Source: JACKFE01 sp050248735
GTDB taxonomy: Bacteria; Nitrospirota; Nitrospiria; Nitrospirales; UBA8639
Direction of reading: 5' to 3'
NCBI GenBank assembly: GCA_050248735.1
Contig: JBFWRU010000013.1
Span: 41,254 to 105,253, forward strand
Length of the DNA: 64,000 bases
Part shown: one piece after another, positions 36,193 to 44,903 of the stretch
How the letters are laid out: each line of letters starts with the position of its first letter
Position numbering within the stretch: the stretch's first letter is position 1
The notes under the pieces: model-generated
The model's input: the letters and a program-made list of their open reading frames with translations, nothing else
What the model was told of the DNA's origin: nothing
The model's database searches: none
Translations under genes and position numbers: made by a program

Positions 36193-37515
36193 ATGCACAT
36201 TAGTGTGATTGGAACAGGGTATGTGGGATTGGTCACCGGAGCGTGTTTCGCGGAATTCGGGGTGGATGTGACCTGTATGGATCGGGATGAAAATCGAATC
36301 GCGACTCTGGAGAAAGGCAAGGTGCCTTTTTACGAACCCGGTTTGGCTGAACTGGTGACCAAAAATTTTCAGGCCGGGCGCTTGAAATTCACTACCGATT
36401 TACATAAGGCTGTTGATGAGGCGTTAGTGATTTTTATCGCGGTCGGGACCCCTCCCCAGGCTGATGGATCCGCCGACCTGTCCTTTGTTGATGAAGTGGC
36501 TCGAAATGTTGGTACCCGCATGACCGGATATAAAGTGGTCGTCACCAAATCGACCGTTCCCGTGGGAACTGCCAAAAGAATCCGTGAACTCATCAAGACG
36601 AATCAAACCCAGGAATGTAGTTTTGGAGTCGTCTCCAACCCGGAGTTTCTTCGGGAGGGCTCGGCAATTGAAGATTTCATGAGACCGAATCGAGTGGTGA
36701 TCGGTGCCGATAGTCCTGAAGCGGTGGCTATTATGAAAGATTTGTACCGCCCGCTCTACCTGCTTGAAACCCCGATTGTAATTACCGATGTTCCCACGGC
36801 CGAAGTCATCAAATACGCTTCCAATGTGTTCCTGGCGACAAAAATTTCCTTTATCAATGAAATGGCCAATTTGTGCGAAAAAGTAGGAGCCGACGTCCAA
36901 ATGGTGTCCAAGGGTATGGGGTTGGATAAGCGTATTGGAAATAAGTTTCTCCACGCCGGGCCAGGCTTTGGCGGTTCTTGTTTTGGTAAGGATACGGCAG
37001 CCCTGATCAATATTGGCGACAAAGCTGGGTACTCCATGACGATTGCTCAAGCCACCAAACAGGTGAATGATCAACAACGGAATCGAATGGTGGACAAAAT
37101 TCGTGAGGCCGTGGGAGAACTCAAGGGGAAAACCATTGGCATGCTGGGTTTGTCATTTAAACCCAACACCGATGACATTCGCGATTCTCCGGCGTTAGGC
37201 ATTGCGGAACAACTCATGAAAGCCGGCTGTACCGTGCGAGCCTATGATCCGGAGGCCCTGGCAGAATCGATGAAAGTATTGCCAAAACTCGTGCCCTGCC
37301 GGGATGCCTATCATACGGTAGAAGGAGCCGATGCGGTGGTGCTGGTAACCGAATGGAACCAATTCCGCAATCTGGATTTTGAGCAAATCAAGGCGAAGGT
37401 GAAAACGCCGATTTTTATTGATTTGCGAAATGTATATGATGCGCCCCGCATGCAACAGCAGGGCTTCTATTATGTTTCAGTTGGGAGAAAACCGGTGGGA
37501 ACGCGCCCCTCATAA
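36193..37515 (+). CDS. ugd: UDP-glucose 6-dehydrogenase
   Basis: A 440-residue enzyme. The N-terminal Rossmann site is ISVIGTGYVGLVTGACFAEF, with the second half FIAVGTPPQADGSAD. The catalytic cysteine is Cys263 in GFGGSCFGKD, and the C-terminal UDP-binding domain contains GLSFKPNTDDIRDSP. It oxidises UDP-glucose to UDP-glucuronate for exopolysaccharides and capsule. An AGGAGGAA site lies upstream of ATG. It is a single gene in front of the HEAT cluster and connects with the hexomutase at 17.2 kb in nucleotide-sugar supply. Confidence 0.95.
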   Translation: MHISVIGTGYVGLVTGACFAEFGVDVTCMDRDENRIATLEKGKVPFYEPGLAELVTKNFQAGRLKFTTDLHKAVDEALVIFIAVGTPPQADGSADLSFVDEVARNVGTRMTGYKVVVTKSTVPVGTAKRIRELIKTNQTQECSFGVVSNPEFLREGSAIEDFMRPNRVVIGADSPEAVAIMKDLYRPLYLLETPIVITDVPTAEVIKYASNVFLATKISFINEMANLCEKVGADVQMVSKGMGLDKRIGNKFLHAGPGFGGSCFGKDTAALINIGDKAGYSMTIAQATKQVNDQQRNRMVDKIREAVGELKGKTIGMLGLSFKPNTDDIRDSPALGIAEQLMKAGCTVRAYDPEALAESMKVLPKLVPCRDAYHTVEGADAVVLVTEWNQFRNLDFEQIKAKVKTPIFIDLRNVYDAPRMQQQGFYYVSVGRKPVGTRPS

Positions 37516-37582
37516 CACCAAGGTATGAGAAGCGCTGGAATCGGTATCTCTAGAGGCTTGGGCAAATCTGCACCGGAAAATT

Positions 37583-38251
37583 CTATTTTCTTTTATACCC
37601 CATCCGGTCCAACACCTTCATAATGCGTTTTTGCAGCTTTTCGTCCGCTTCCGTCAGCGCGGTCGCCAGGTGTTCGACGGCCGGTTTGCCGATTTTTCGT
37701 AAAATTTCCGTTGCCGATTGGCGGAGGTCTTCATCCTCTGAGACCAGAAATGGAATGATTTGAGGAACGCTTGGGGCCCCAATTTTAATGAGGGCTTCAT
37801 AGGCCCGCTGCCGGACATCACCTACATCGTCATTGAGCGCCTCGACTAAGGGAGCCACGGCGGATTCGATCCGAAGTTCCCCCAAAACTTCCACGGCATG
37901 TTTCCGGTTAAGCCAATGTGTATCGGTAAGGTCCAATAAGGCCGCTTCCGCTCTTTGGACATTGGGATCTTTAGCACGGATACGGAAATTTTTAACGATC
38001 CGCTTTCCGTCCTCTTCCACAATGCGGAGGGTGGCGCCATCGCCGACTTTAATGGTCTGGAGGTCTCCCAGAACCTCCTCGCCCACATCGAGCAATACGG
38101 TTTTTCCGTCATAGGCCAGAAGTTCAACCTCAATTTGCCTGGCCTCAATGTTGATGGCGGTGACTTTTTCCGTGACAAGGTTAAATCCGTCTTTTTTGGT
38201 CCCTGATTTGGGGCCGATTGAAATCAATTTTGCTGGAGCTTCATTTGCCAT
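37583..38251 (-). CDS. HEAT-repeat protein with N-terminal beta domain
   Basis: A 222-residue protein. Residues 1-85 look like a compact beta domain (TEKVTAINIEARQIEVELLA, GEEVLGDLQTIKVGDGATL), and residues 95-215 hold about four HEAT repeats, for example VVGD-like units DVGDVRQRAYEALIKIGAPS. It is the last gene (in transcription order) of a four-member HEAT cluster. No signal peptide, so cytoplasmic. HEAT proteins are adaptor solenoids; the beta domain may bring it to a partner. Function unknown. Confidence 0.75.
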   Translation of the reverse strand: MANEAPAKLISIGPKSGTKKDGFNLVTEKVTAINIEARQIEVELLAYDGKTVLLDVGEEVLGDLQTIKVGDGATLRIVEEDGKRIVKNFRIRAKDPNVQRAEAALLDLTDTHWLNRKHAVEVLGELRIESAVAPLVEALNDDVGDVRQRAYEALIKIGAPSVPQIIPFLVSEDEDLRQSATEILRKIGKPAVEHLATALTEADEKLQKRIMKVLDRMGYKRK

Positions 38252-38293
38252 AATTCTCTGGTGTCCTTATATGAAAATATACCAACGATGACT

Positions 38294-39061
38294 TTATTTG
38301 GACGCCTTAGGGGTCCATCCCAAACTCGCCAGAGCACCTTCGACAGTGTCTCTCACCATTTCATTCTCATCTTCCAACAGCGTTACCAATGAATCGATCG
38401 CTCTTGAATCTTTCAGCCGGGCCAGGGATTCAGCCGCGTTGCGCCGAACCAACCAGTCTTCATCCGACAGGGCCTGAATGAGCGGGTCCAAACTGCGACT
38501 ATCGCCGATCTTTCCCAGGGCTTCGGCGGCGTGTCGTCGGACGATCCAGTTGGAGGCTTGCAGACCCTCGACCAAAGCATCAGTCGCGCGGGAATCTCCC
38601 AGCTTTTTTAACACTCGGGCAGCATCCTCGCGGAGAGTGGCATCCATCAAGGCGTCCACCAATGCCGGAACCGCTTCCGGGTCCCCGATCCGTTCCAAGG
38701 CCCAGATCGCTGCGGTCCGCACGGCACCGTCTCGGTCATGGCGTAAAGCCTTGTTCAACGGCTCAACGGCCTTACTTGCCCGAAGTTTCCCCAGGGCAGA
38801 TGCAGCTTGTTCACGAACCGCCCATTCCTCATCCTCTTGAAGAGCCTCGATTAACGGGTCGATTGCCGGCTCGCCGATCTGGACGAGAGAACTGGTGGCC
38901 GCTTCTCGGATCACACAGTCGTCTTCCAAAAAAAGTTCAATCAATTTAGGGATGGCGTCCGTGCCGATTTCCCCAAGCCGGGAAGCGGCATGGTTTCGTA
39001 AGGCTTCATTCTCGTCTCGTAGGGCGGCCAGTAACTGGTCCACCCGTTGGGGTTCACTCAT
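38294..39061 (-). CDS. HEAT-repeat protein
   Basis: A 255-residue solenoid made of about eight HEAT/PBS-lyase-like units over the whole length, such as NHAASRLGEIGTDAIPKLIE and VRRHAAEALGKIGDSRSLDP. It lacks a signal peptide and any catalytic motif. The start overlaps nothing, but the stop of the next upstream HEAT gene lies 5 bp away, giving a tight operon. Such repeats with 'ALGKIGDSRA' pattern are linked to phycobilin lyases in cyanobacteria, but no bilin protein is known here; a binding scaffold is likelier. Confidence 0.8.
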   Translation of the reverse strand: MSEPQRVDQLLAALRDENEALRNHAASRLGEIGTDAIPKLIELFLEDDCVIREAATSSLVQIGEPAIDPLIEALQEDEEWAVREQAASALGKLRASKAVEPLNKALRHDRDGAVRTAAIWALERIGDPEAVPALVDALMDATLREDAARVLKKLGDSRATDALVEGLQASNWIVRRHAAEALGKIGDSRSLDPLIQALSDEDWLVRRNAAESLARLKDSRAIDSLVTLLEDENEMVRDTVEGALASLGWTPKASK

Positions 39062-39066
39062 GGTCG

Positions 39067-40155
39067 CTATGACTCCTTTCCTGCCCAGGATTCCTCGTCC
39101 ATTTGTGCAGCGGCAGCCTCCAGTTTGTCAAGGATGACCCCTGAATTATATGAAATCAGGCCGTCCCGGTCGGTTTTGAGGCGTTTAAACAATTCGGCGT
39201 GAGGACGCAACACCTCAACATCCTTTACCTTTTCCAGCGCTTCAACTGCCAACACCCGAAGCGGACGGATGGGAATAGACTCAATAAAGAGTTCTACCGG
39301 CCGAGGATCGCCCAACAGACCCAGGGATTTTAAGGCATGCTCTTTCACGCCGGTGTCCGGATCGGACTGCAACCTGGCCATTAACGGTTCCACGGCTCGC
39401 ATATCCCCGATTTTCCCCAATGTATCCGCTGCGGCTTCCCGCACCACCCAATCATCATCCTCCAGATATTCCAATAAAATTTCCACAGCCGGTCGGCCAA
39501 TGCGGTGCAATTGAATGACCGATTCCTGCCGGACTCCCTCCTTCAGCTCCGATTCGTCCACGCTCCGCAGATCATCCATGATCTGGTCGATTCGGTCGCG
39601 AATGGCTCCCAACTTCCGAAGGGTGTCAGTGGCCACATCCTGTAATTGGGGATCGGCCATGGCGTCGACAAAGGCATCCGCCGAACGGGGGTCAAGCAAA
39701 TGTGACAGAATTTCCGCTGCTCGTACCCTGGTAGCTTCATCCGGGTCCCGAAGCTGCTGGGTCAACGGACCGACCGAGGTGGGGATGACACCAAGCAGAG
39801 CTCTGATCCGTTCTTGTACCGATTCGTCCTTCAACCCTTCCAACAAGGCGGCGGCGGTCCGTTCATCCAGAATTCCTGCCATATATTCCAAGGCCGCCAC
39901 GGCCGCCTGGCGAACCTCCTCATCTTCATCCCTCATGCTGGTGGCTAAGGCCAAGCCCGCACGCGGGTCCCGCAGCCTGGCCAACATTTTGATGGCTTCA
40001 ACCTTATATTTCGAGGAGCCGGTCGACATGGCATGAATGATGGCTTCCACGGCCTTTGGGCCCCCTTTCATGCAAGTAGAGGTCGCCCGCATCCTGCGCC
40101 AATCTTCTTCATGGTCCAGCTCGGAAATAATAGTTTCAAACGTTTCTTTTGGCAT
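39067..40155 (-). CDS. HEAT-repeat protein
   Basis: A 362-residue solenoid of about ten HEAT units, for example EDEEVRQAAVAALEYMAGIL and DDWVVREAAADTLGKIGDMR, with a helical N-terminus (MPKETFETIISELDHEEDW). ATG 40155 is chosen because it starts 14 bp downstream of the previous gene's stop; the open frame extends to 40197, with a GTG/TTG-type leader overlapping that gene. No signal peptide, no catalytic site. Confidence 0.78.
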   Translation of the reverse strand: MPKETFETIISELDHEEDWRRMRATSTCMKGGPKAVEAIIHAMSTGSSKYKVEAIKMLARLRDPRAGLALATSMRDEDEEVRQAAVAALEYMAGILDERTAAALLEGLKDESVQERIRALLGVIPTSVGPLTQQLRDPDEATRVRAAEILSHLLDPRSADAFVDAMADPQLQDVATDTLRKLGAIRDRIDQIMDDLRSVDESELKEGVRQESVIQLHRIGRPAVEILLEYLEDDDWVVREAAADTLGKIGDMRAVEPLMARLQSDPDTGVKEHALKSLGLLGDPRPVELFIESIPIRPLRVLAVEALEKVKDVEVLRPHAELFKRLKTDRDGLISYNSGVILDKLEAAAAQMDEESWAGKES

Positions 40156-40169
40156 GCATGGTCTTTCGA

Positions 40170-41261
40170 TTAGAGGCGAATTTGTCCCGGCCGCCACCCT
40201 AATTGCGATAAGGACTCCAAGATATGATGGCGTAGATTTTCGTCAGGGTCCTTCTTGAGCAAGGCAAAGAGGGCATCCTTTCCCGCATTTCCAAAATGTG
40301 TGAGTGCCTCCGCGGCTTCCTGTCGAAGGAGCGTACTCTGTAAGGCTTTGACCAGCACCGGAATCGCCTGTGGATCGCCAATCTGGGCCAGGGATTTCAC
40401 TGCGGCCTCCAATGGGGGCAACTCCACTTTATAGCGCGGATCGGTACATCCTTCCATACGATCCACAAAGTCGGCAATAGGGAGGATATCGATCACCGCT
40501 ATCAAAGCCTGGACGGCCTCTTTCGACCGAATCTGCCCAAGGGCTTCAATGGCCGGCAGTTTCAATGATGCTTGTCTCAGCGATTCCATGAAGAGGGGAA
40601 TGGCTCTGGAGTCCCCTATTTTCCCCAATGTCCGTACTGCATCCTGACGAACGGCCGTATCGGCGTCATTGACCACCACGGCCATCAGGGGTTCGACGGC
40701 AGCGGGGGATTTCAGGAGGGCCAGGGTTTCGACCGCTCGAAGGCGCACGCGCCAATTGGCGTCCTCCAGTTGAGCAAGGAGAGAAGGCAGGCTGGCTTCT
40801 CCCATGGCCTGAATGGCTCTGGCGGCCTCATCCCGGACACCCGGGACCTTGTCCTGAAGCAGCAGAATGAGGGTTTCCAGGGTCTCCGTGGCTTGAATCC
40901 GCCCCAAGGCCTTGGCGCTGTGCATGCGTACGATCCAATTGGGGCTGAGCAGGGCGGTAGAAAGGGCTCCAAGGACGCGGTCGTCCGCAATGGTGGAAAG
41001 GATAGAAGAAGCCATTTCCTGGACCTCCAAATTTGAATCCTGGAGGCAAAACCCTAACGGCACAACAGCCGGTTCTCCCAACGCGGTGAGGGAGGTCGCC
41101 GCGGCCTGGCGGACGGCCCGATCTGAATCCCGGAGGGCACGAATCAAGGGAGGCACGCCACGAGAATCGTTCAGTTGCCCTAAGGCGGTCGCGGCATCCT
41201 CCCGGATACCCCAATCGTCATCCAATAAGGCGGCAATCTGCTCGGTAACGGAGTCACTCAT
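40170..41261 (-). CDS. HEAT-repeat protein
   Basis: A 363-residue HEAT solenoid. The protein opens MSDSVTEQIAALLDDDWGIR and then runs through about ten units, such as REDAATALGQLNDSRGVPPL and VRQDAVRTLGKIGDSRAIPL. It is the first gene of the four-gene HEAT run, and is preceded by a helical protein and a STAS protein. No membrane segment or export signal, so it is cytoplasmic. Each of the four differs in length and order, so they are related but not simple copies. Confidence 0.8.
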   Translation of the reverse strand: MSDSVTEQIAALLDDDWGIREDAATALGQLNDSRGVPPLIRALRDSDRAVRQAAATSLTALGEPAVVPLGFCLQDSNLEVQEMASSILSTIADDRVLGALSTALLSPNWIVRMHSAKALGRIQATETLETLILLLQDKVPGVRDEAARAIQAMGEASLPSLLAQLEDANWRVRLRAVETLALLKSPAAVEPLMAVVVNDADTAVRQDAVRTLGKIGDSRAIPLFMESLRQASLKLPAIEALGQIRSKEAVQALIAVIDILPIADFVDRMEGCTDPRYKVELPPLEAAVKSLAQIGDPQAIPVLVKALQSTLLRQEAAEALTHFGNAGKDALFALLKKDPDENLRHHILESLSQLGWRPGQIRL

Positions 41262-41423
41262 GCTTGCATCAAGTCGTGAGATGAATTTGAAAAATAAGGG
41301 ATATTCTCAAGGCCATACCCAGGCAGCCCCTTAGGAAAAACCCCAAGATCGACCGTACCACACAAAAATTTTGAGGGTCAATTGGGAAGGAGAATGTGGG
41401 AGGAATTGACCGGGCTGTGCCTG

Positions 41424-41789
41424 TTAGATCGACCGGAAAACGGCTAAGAGGTCGCTCAAAGCCAACATTTTGACCTTCAGGACTTCCCGCTCCTGATGAA
41501 GTGCCTGTAAGTGCTCCGGCTTGCCGGGATTGGCCAGATAATCCCGGCACAGTTGGCTGACGCGTTGAAATTCAGCTTCGGCTTTGTCCTTCACAACCCT
41601 GTTGGTGGCCAATAATTCCACAACCTGGTCATGAGAAGTGGCTAAATGTTGTTGAAACTCTTTCTCGGGGAGCGACCGTCTGTGCTCTTCATCCAAGCAC
41701 CGGTCGATATACTGCCCCAAAAAGACATAAAACCGGAGCACCGTTTCCGTGGTGGTAATGTGAGGCAAGTTGGCGTTGGGTTCAGGCAT
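41424..41789 (-). CDS. Small helical protein, unknown
   Basis: A 121-residue, probably all-helical protein (for example RFYVFLGQYIDRCLDEEHRR, LHQEREVLKVKMLALSDLLA), without signal peptide or known domain. Its start overlaps the stop of the STAS gene by 8 bases, so the two are very probably translationally coupled. A regulatory or adaptor role with the STAS protein is possible, but there is no direct evidence. Confidence 0.6.
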   Translation of the reverse strand: MPEPNANLPHITTTETVLRFYVFLGQYIDRCLDEEHRRSLPEKEFQQHLATSHDQVVELLATNRVVKDKAEAEFQRVSQLCRDYLANPGKPEHLQALHQEREVLKVKMLALSDLLAVFRSI

Positions 41790-42156
41790 CGGGATTCCTT
41801 TCCGGGGAAGTGGTCAAAAGGGGCATCGCCAAGGCATCTTCCACGGATTCAACCGTGGGGATCATGGCTTCCACCTTCATTTGTTTCAGTGCACTATCAA
41901 CATACCCGACTTGTCCGGTCAGGGTAAATCGTATGCCATCCCGTTGAAGCCGGTGCCATGTGCCAACCAAACGTCCAATGGCCATGCTGTCAATAAAGAT
42001 CAATTGGTGCAGGTCAAGGACGATATGAGGGGGATGAGGGGGTTTTTCAGCTTGCAATAAGGCGGGCAGAAAGGTATCCATGGTATGGAAATCAAAGCGA
42101 CCCTCAAGGTGCAGTACCACGGCCTGAGGATACACGCGTGTTTGAACGTGCAGCAT
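41782..42156 (-). CDS. STAS-domain (anti-sigma factor antagonist-like) protein
   Basis: A 124-residue STAS protein. The conserved phosphorylation segment is HQLIFIDSMAIGRLVGTWHR, where the serine in IDSMAIG matches the site phosphorylated in SpoIIAA-type proteins. The fold starts with LHVQTRVYPQAVVLHLEGR. Such proteins release anti-sigma factors when dephosphorylated; no kinase or sigma gene is adjacent. The upstream 557 bp is empty, so this is the likely first gene of the HEAT cluster transcript. Confidence 0.85.
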   Translation of the reverse strand: MLHVQTRVYPQAVVLHLEGRFDFHTMDTFLPALLQAEKPPHPPHIVLDLHQLIFIDSMAIGRLVGTWHRLQRDGIRFTLTGQVGYVDSALKQMKVEAMIPTVESVEDALAMPLLTTSPERNPDA

Positions 42157-42713
42157 GCATAAACCTCCTCTTCAAGAACAGGCCTGTACATCCTGTTCAT
42201 TAATCGGAGTGAATAGAAAAGACGAATTCTCGATAGGCAGGGTAACCTGATCGGGAGATAAAATCCAGGGGAAATCTTGGGTAAAAAAAAGAGTTGTGAA
42301 AAAAACAAAAAAAGAGAAGAAGAAATCCGCGGTTAAGGGTAAAAAACCTCAAGATTCGGACCACCGTGCTTTTTATAAAACATCGTTTTGCCTTCAGAGG
42401 GAGCGGGGAGGGAAGATTGGGACATGATTGAAACCGCTTTCTTGTTTCTTCCTTCTTTGCCGGATAGAGCCTAGCCTCATCCTCACGGCGTCAAAGGACG
42501 CTCACACTCCTACCCTTGACTGTCCGTTCAGGGTGGCGCTCTTGTGAACGTGTCGGCTCCGAAGGCATGTCAGGCGCTTTGTTATCTTCCAAAGGCATGT
42601 GGGGCAGGGGATATGGACCGATTTTTCTCCATAATCGGTTTTTTGCTGGACGCCCCGCGCCGAATCTGGCGAGGTGGACTCCATCAATTCACCACTGAGT
42701 AGGAGTACCCACC
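42157..42713. other. Gap before accessory patch
   Basis: This 557-bp stretch has no convincing gene. An A-rich run (42282-42325) contains a GTG-started 41-codon frame whose N-terminus is extremely lysine-rich (VKKTKKEKKKSAVKGKKPQD); it has no clear ribosome binding site and is reported only as a possibility. It separates the minus-strand STAS/HEAT operon from the plus-strand accessory genes and should carry promoters for both. Confidence 0.4.
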
Positions 42714-42914
42714 ATGGCTGGGAACGTTCAATATAAAATTGCGGTTCCTGAAAAATATCACGACAAAGACGGGAAGAAACAAACCGCATGGACCACGGTC
42801 GGCACCGCATTTCAAAATGACAAAGGCACTATCTCTTTGAGATTACCCGCCAATATCGCCGTCTCCGGTGACGTGGTGTTATTCCCGAAAGATGACCACA
42901 CCCCAGACCAATAG
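42714..42914 (+). CDS. Small hypothetical protein
   Basis: A 66-residue protein with an AGGAG site about 9 bases upstream. Sequence features are beta-like (VQYKIAVPEKYHDKDGKKQT, TISLRLPANIAVSGDVVLF) and a hydrophilic tail. It resembles small plasmid- or island-borne proteins that share a DKDGKKQTAWT-type segment, a resemblance I cannot verify. It is followed 21 bp later by another small frame. Function unknown. Confidence 0.55.
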   Translation: MAGNVQYKIAVPEKYHDKDGKKQTAWTTVGTAFQNDKGTISLRLPANIAVSGDVVLFPKDDHTPDQ

Positions 42915-42935
42915 AGCAGGGAGAGCGTATGGGGC

Positions 42936-43151
42936 ATGTCCCGCAAAGACACCAAGCCGGGAATGGCCTTCCGCTCGGCCTATGTCGAAGAGGATATTTT
43001 TCTCTTTGCCTTTGCGTCCTCAATCATCAAAGGCGGCGGTCTGTATCGGCGGTTTAACAGGGTAGGGGGCTTTGTTGAAACAGACTGGTATCGGTTCCAA
43101 GAGCACGCCAGCCATATACAATGGGCAGAAGAATATGATTTTGTCGGATAA
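42936..43151 (+). CDS. Small hypothetical protein
   Basis: A 71-residue protein, MSRKDTKPGMAFRSAYVEED at the start, with an aromatic C-terminus (WYRFQEHASHIQW). The 21-bp gap after the preceding gene suggests cotranscription; a weak GGAGAG lies upstream. I do not recognise it. It may be a real accessory gene or a chance frame. Confidence 0.4.
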   Translation: MSRKDTKPGMAFRSAYVEEDIFLFAFASSIIKGGGLYRRFNRVGGFVETDWYRFQEHASHIQWAEEYDFVG

Positions 43152-43192
43152 CCGTTATTCAGGAAAATACAAAATTAGGTATAATTGTCGTC

Positions 43193-43885
43193 ATGAATGC
43201 GAACAATTCACCAGCAGAAATCGGTGTTTGTGTTTATTGTGGTAATCTTGCCACTACAGAAGATCATGTTCCACCTCAAAACATTTCCCCCAAAAATACT
43301 TTAGGACTAATTAAAGTTCCAGCCTGTTTTAATTGTAATAACAAATCATCGAAGGATGATGAATTCTTCAGAGCTGTCCTTGTAAATGATGACCGCATCG
43401 ATAGACACCCAGAAGCCGAGGAAATTGTTGCAACCTATACCCGTTCCCTTCAAAGACCCCAAGCCCGTGGTCTTAGAATTTCCACGCTTCGTAATAGAAC
43501 ACGCTTTCCTCTAATTTCTCCCGCAGGGATTATTCACGGCGAAGGGACGGCTTTAAAAACTGATTTCATTCGTGAAAGGAAGGTTATTGAGCGAGTTGTA
43601 AAAGGCCTTTTTTATAATGAATTTCAAAGGCCACACCCTAATGAAAATTCTATGTCCGTTTACTCATCCAGACATATGGGTGAAGGCAGAGATGCCATGG
43701 ATAGTGTTTTGGAACTAATTAGTTTCATCAAGCCGGAAAATAAAAAGACCATTGGAAATGAGGCCTTTTCCTATGGATATGCAATTGCTGATGATCACCC
43801 AAATGGAACTTTTTGGGTTTTAACATTTTATAAAGCCATGCCAATTTTTGTATGGTCTGTTCCGGTCTCCCCACCAATTGAGTGA
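43193..43885 (+). CDS. HNH-type endonuclease-like protein
   Basis: A 230-residue protein. The N-terminus contains a zinc/HNH-type module: CVYCGNLATTEDHVPP (C-x2-C, then the Asp-His of the HNH active site) and ACFNCNNKSSKDD (C-x2-C-N). The remaining 150 residues are unassigned. It is AT-rich compared to its surroundings. A TATAAT (43180-43185) lies only 7 bases upstream of ATG, with no ribosome binding site, so the mRNA could be leaderless. An anti-phage or mobile-element role is plausible; no partner is visible. Confidence 0.7.
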   Translation: MNANNSPAEIGVCVYCGNLATTEDHVPPQNISPKNTLGLIKVPACFNCNNKSSKDDEFFRAVLVNDDRIDRHPEAEEIVATYTRSLQRPQARGLRISTLRNRTRFPLISPAGIIHGEGTALKTDFIRERKVIERVVKGLFYNEFQRPHPNENSMSVYSSRHMGEGRDAMDSVLELISFIKPENKKTIGNEAFSYGYAIADDHPNGTFWVLTFYKAMPIFVWSVPVSPPIE

Positions 43886-43961
43886 TAATCGTCATTGTAA
43901 AAAATGGTAAAATGCCGCGAGGTATAGCTTATTTCACTCTAGCCTACGGGAGGCCATTATC

Positions 43962-44192
43962 ATGCCAAAAAAGAAAAAGGGAAAGCATTATGTCATTTAC
44001 GCCAAACCCGAACGACATGGTGATGGGCCGAACTCATACTTTGATAAAGACGGGAAGGTGACGAAAATGAAGGATGAAGCAATGAGTTTTATAACCTTTG
44101 GCGATGCGGAAGAGTGGGCAAAAGAGCATGAGATTGAACTCGACGGTCCCTGCTATATCCAAGAGGAAGAATACGAATACTGGGTCCCGTAG
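43962..44192 (+). CDS. Small hypothetical protein
   Basis: A 76-residue acidic protein that begins with a basic cluster (MPKKKKGKHYVIYAKPERHG) and continues with charged, probably alpha/beta segments ending EEEYEYWVP. No domain is recognised. It lies between the HNH gene and the higBA pair, in the same direction. Gene reality is supported by length and a purine-rich upstream region (ACGGGAGG), not by homology. Confidence 0.5.
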   Translation: MPKKKKGKHYVIYAKPERHGDGPNSYFDKDGKVTKMKDEAMSFITFGDAEEWAKEHEIELDGPCYIQEEEYEYWVP

Positions 44193-44278
44193 AAATGGGT
44201 GATAATTTAGATTACGGAAAATCATTCCATCTTTTGCCAGCCAGTTCAATACCGTACTCCCATCAGAAAAAGAAATTT

Positions 44279-44308
44279 TTGTAACATGTCATGTTACGTG
44301 TTACAATA
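44279..44308 (+). promoter_or_regulatory. Promoter and operator of the higBA-type module
   Basis: TTGTAA (44279-44284) and TACAAT (44303-44308) are spaced by 18 bases. Arms TGTAACA (44280-44286) and TGTTACA (44299-44305) are exact inverted repeats and coincide with these two boxes, with a further TGTTAC at 44292-44297. Binding by the antitoxin would block RNA polymerase. The predicted start of transcription falls almost on the higB ATG at 44313. Confidence 0.6.
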
Positions 44309-44312
44309 GCCA

Positions 44313-44591
44313 ATGATTGAGAACTTTAGACATCGGGGCTTAAAAAAGCTTTACGAAAAAGGCGATCGGAGCGGTCTCCGCACGGATATTGCCGACAAAG
44401 CTGAGTTGTATCTCTCCATTTTAGATACCGCTCAGACTGTACAAGAACTCGATATTACGGGCTTTGGCTTTCATCGGCTCACAGGGAACCTAAAGGGGTT
44501 TTACAGTGTGACCGTATCACGGAATCACCGGATTGTTTTCCGGTTTGAAGATGGATATGCCTTTGATGTGGATTTAGTAGACTATCACTGA
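44313..44591 (+). CDS. higB: HigB/RelE-type toxin
   Basis: A 92-residue RelE/HigB-superfamily mRNA endonuclease candidate. The pattern MIENFRHRGLKKLYEKGDRS and the C-terminal block HRLTGNLKGFYSVTVSRNHR, IVFRFEDG, is typical of HigB. The gene is followed 12 bp later by a helix-turn-helix antitoxin, the reversed toxin-first order characteristic of higBA. Toxin action is expected to cut mRNA on the ribosome. Confidence 0.88.
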   Translation: MIENFRHRGLKKLYEKGDRSGLRTDIADKAELYLSILDTAQTVQELDITGFGFHRLTGNLKGFYSVTVSRNHRIVFRFEDGYAFDVDLVDYH

Positions 44592-44603
44592 GGAGAAAGT
44601 ATT

Positions 44604-44903
44604 ATGGCGATGAAAAGCCCTGTCCATCCGGGCAAGATCATTAAACATTCCATTGAGGCTTCGGGCCTCAGTGTGACCGAAGCTGCGGAACGGCTTGGCG
44701 TGACCCGGCAAACCTTATCCCGTGTGACGAATGAAAAAACATCACTCTCGCCTGAAATGGCCGTCCGAGTGTCCAAAGCCTTTGGCTCAACCGTCGAGCA
44801 TTGGATGCGGATGCAAATGGCCTTTGATCTGGCCAATATTGAGAAAACTGCCAAAACGATTAAGGTGAAACGCTTTCCGGAAATGGAGCCGCTACCTGTT
44901 TAA
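44604..44903 (+). CDS. higA: HigA-type antitoxin
   Basis: A 99-residue XRE-type DNA-binding protein. The start HPGKIIKHSIEASGLSVTEA and the HTH AAERLGVTRQTLSRVTNEKT are the HigA/VapI family hallmark. It neutralises the toxin encoded just upstream and probably binds the inverted repeats at 44280-44305. Its 3' end overlaps the convergent minus-strand gene by 44 bases. Confidence 0.9.
   Translation: MAMKSPVHPGKIIKHSIEASGLSVTEAAERLGVTRQTLSRVTNEKTSLSPEMAVRVSKAFGSTVEHWMRMQMAFDLANIEKTAKTIKVKRFPEMEPLPV

Noticed and set aside
37583..41261. Phycobilisome lyase function for HEAT proteins
   Set aside because: The repeat family name comes from such lyases, but no bilin-protein or catalytic residues are visible.
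42296..42421. 41-codon lysine-rich frame
   Set aside because: No clear ribosome binding site; low complexity due to the A-rich run.
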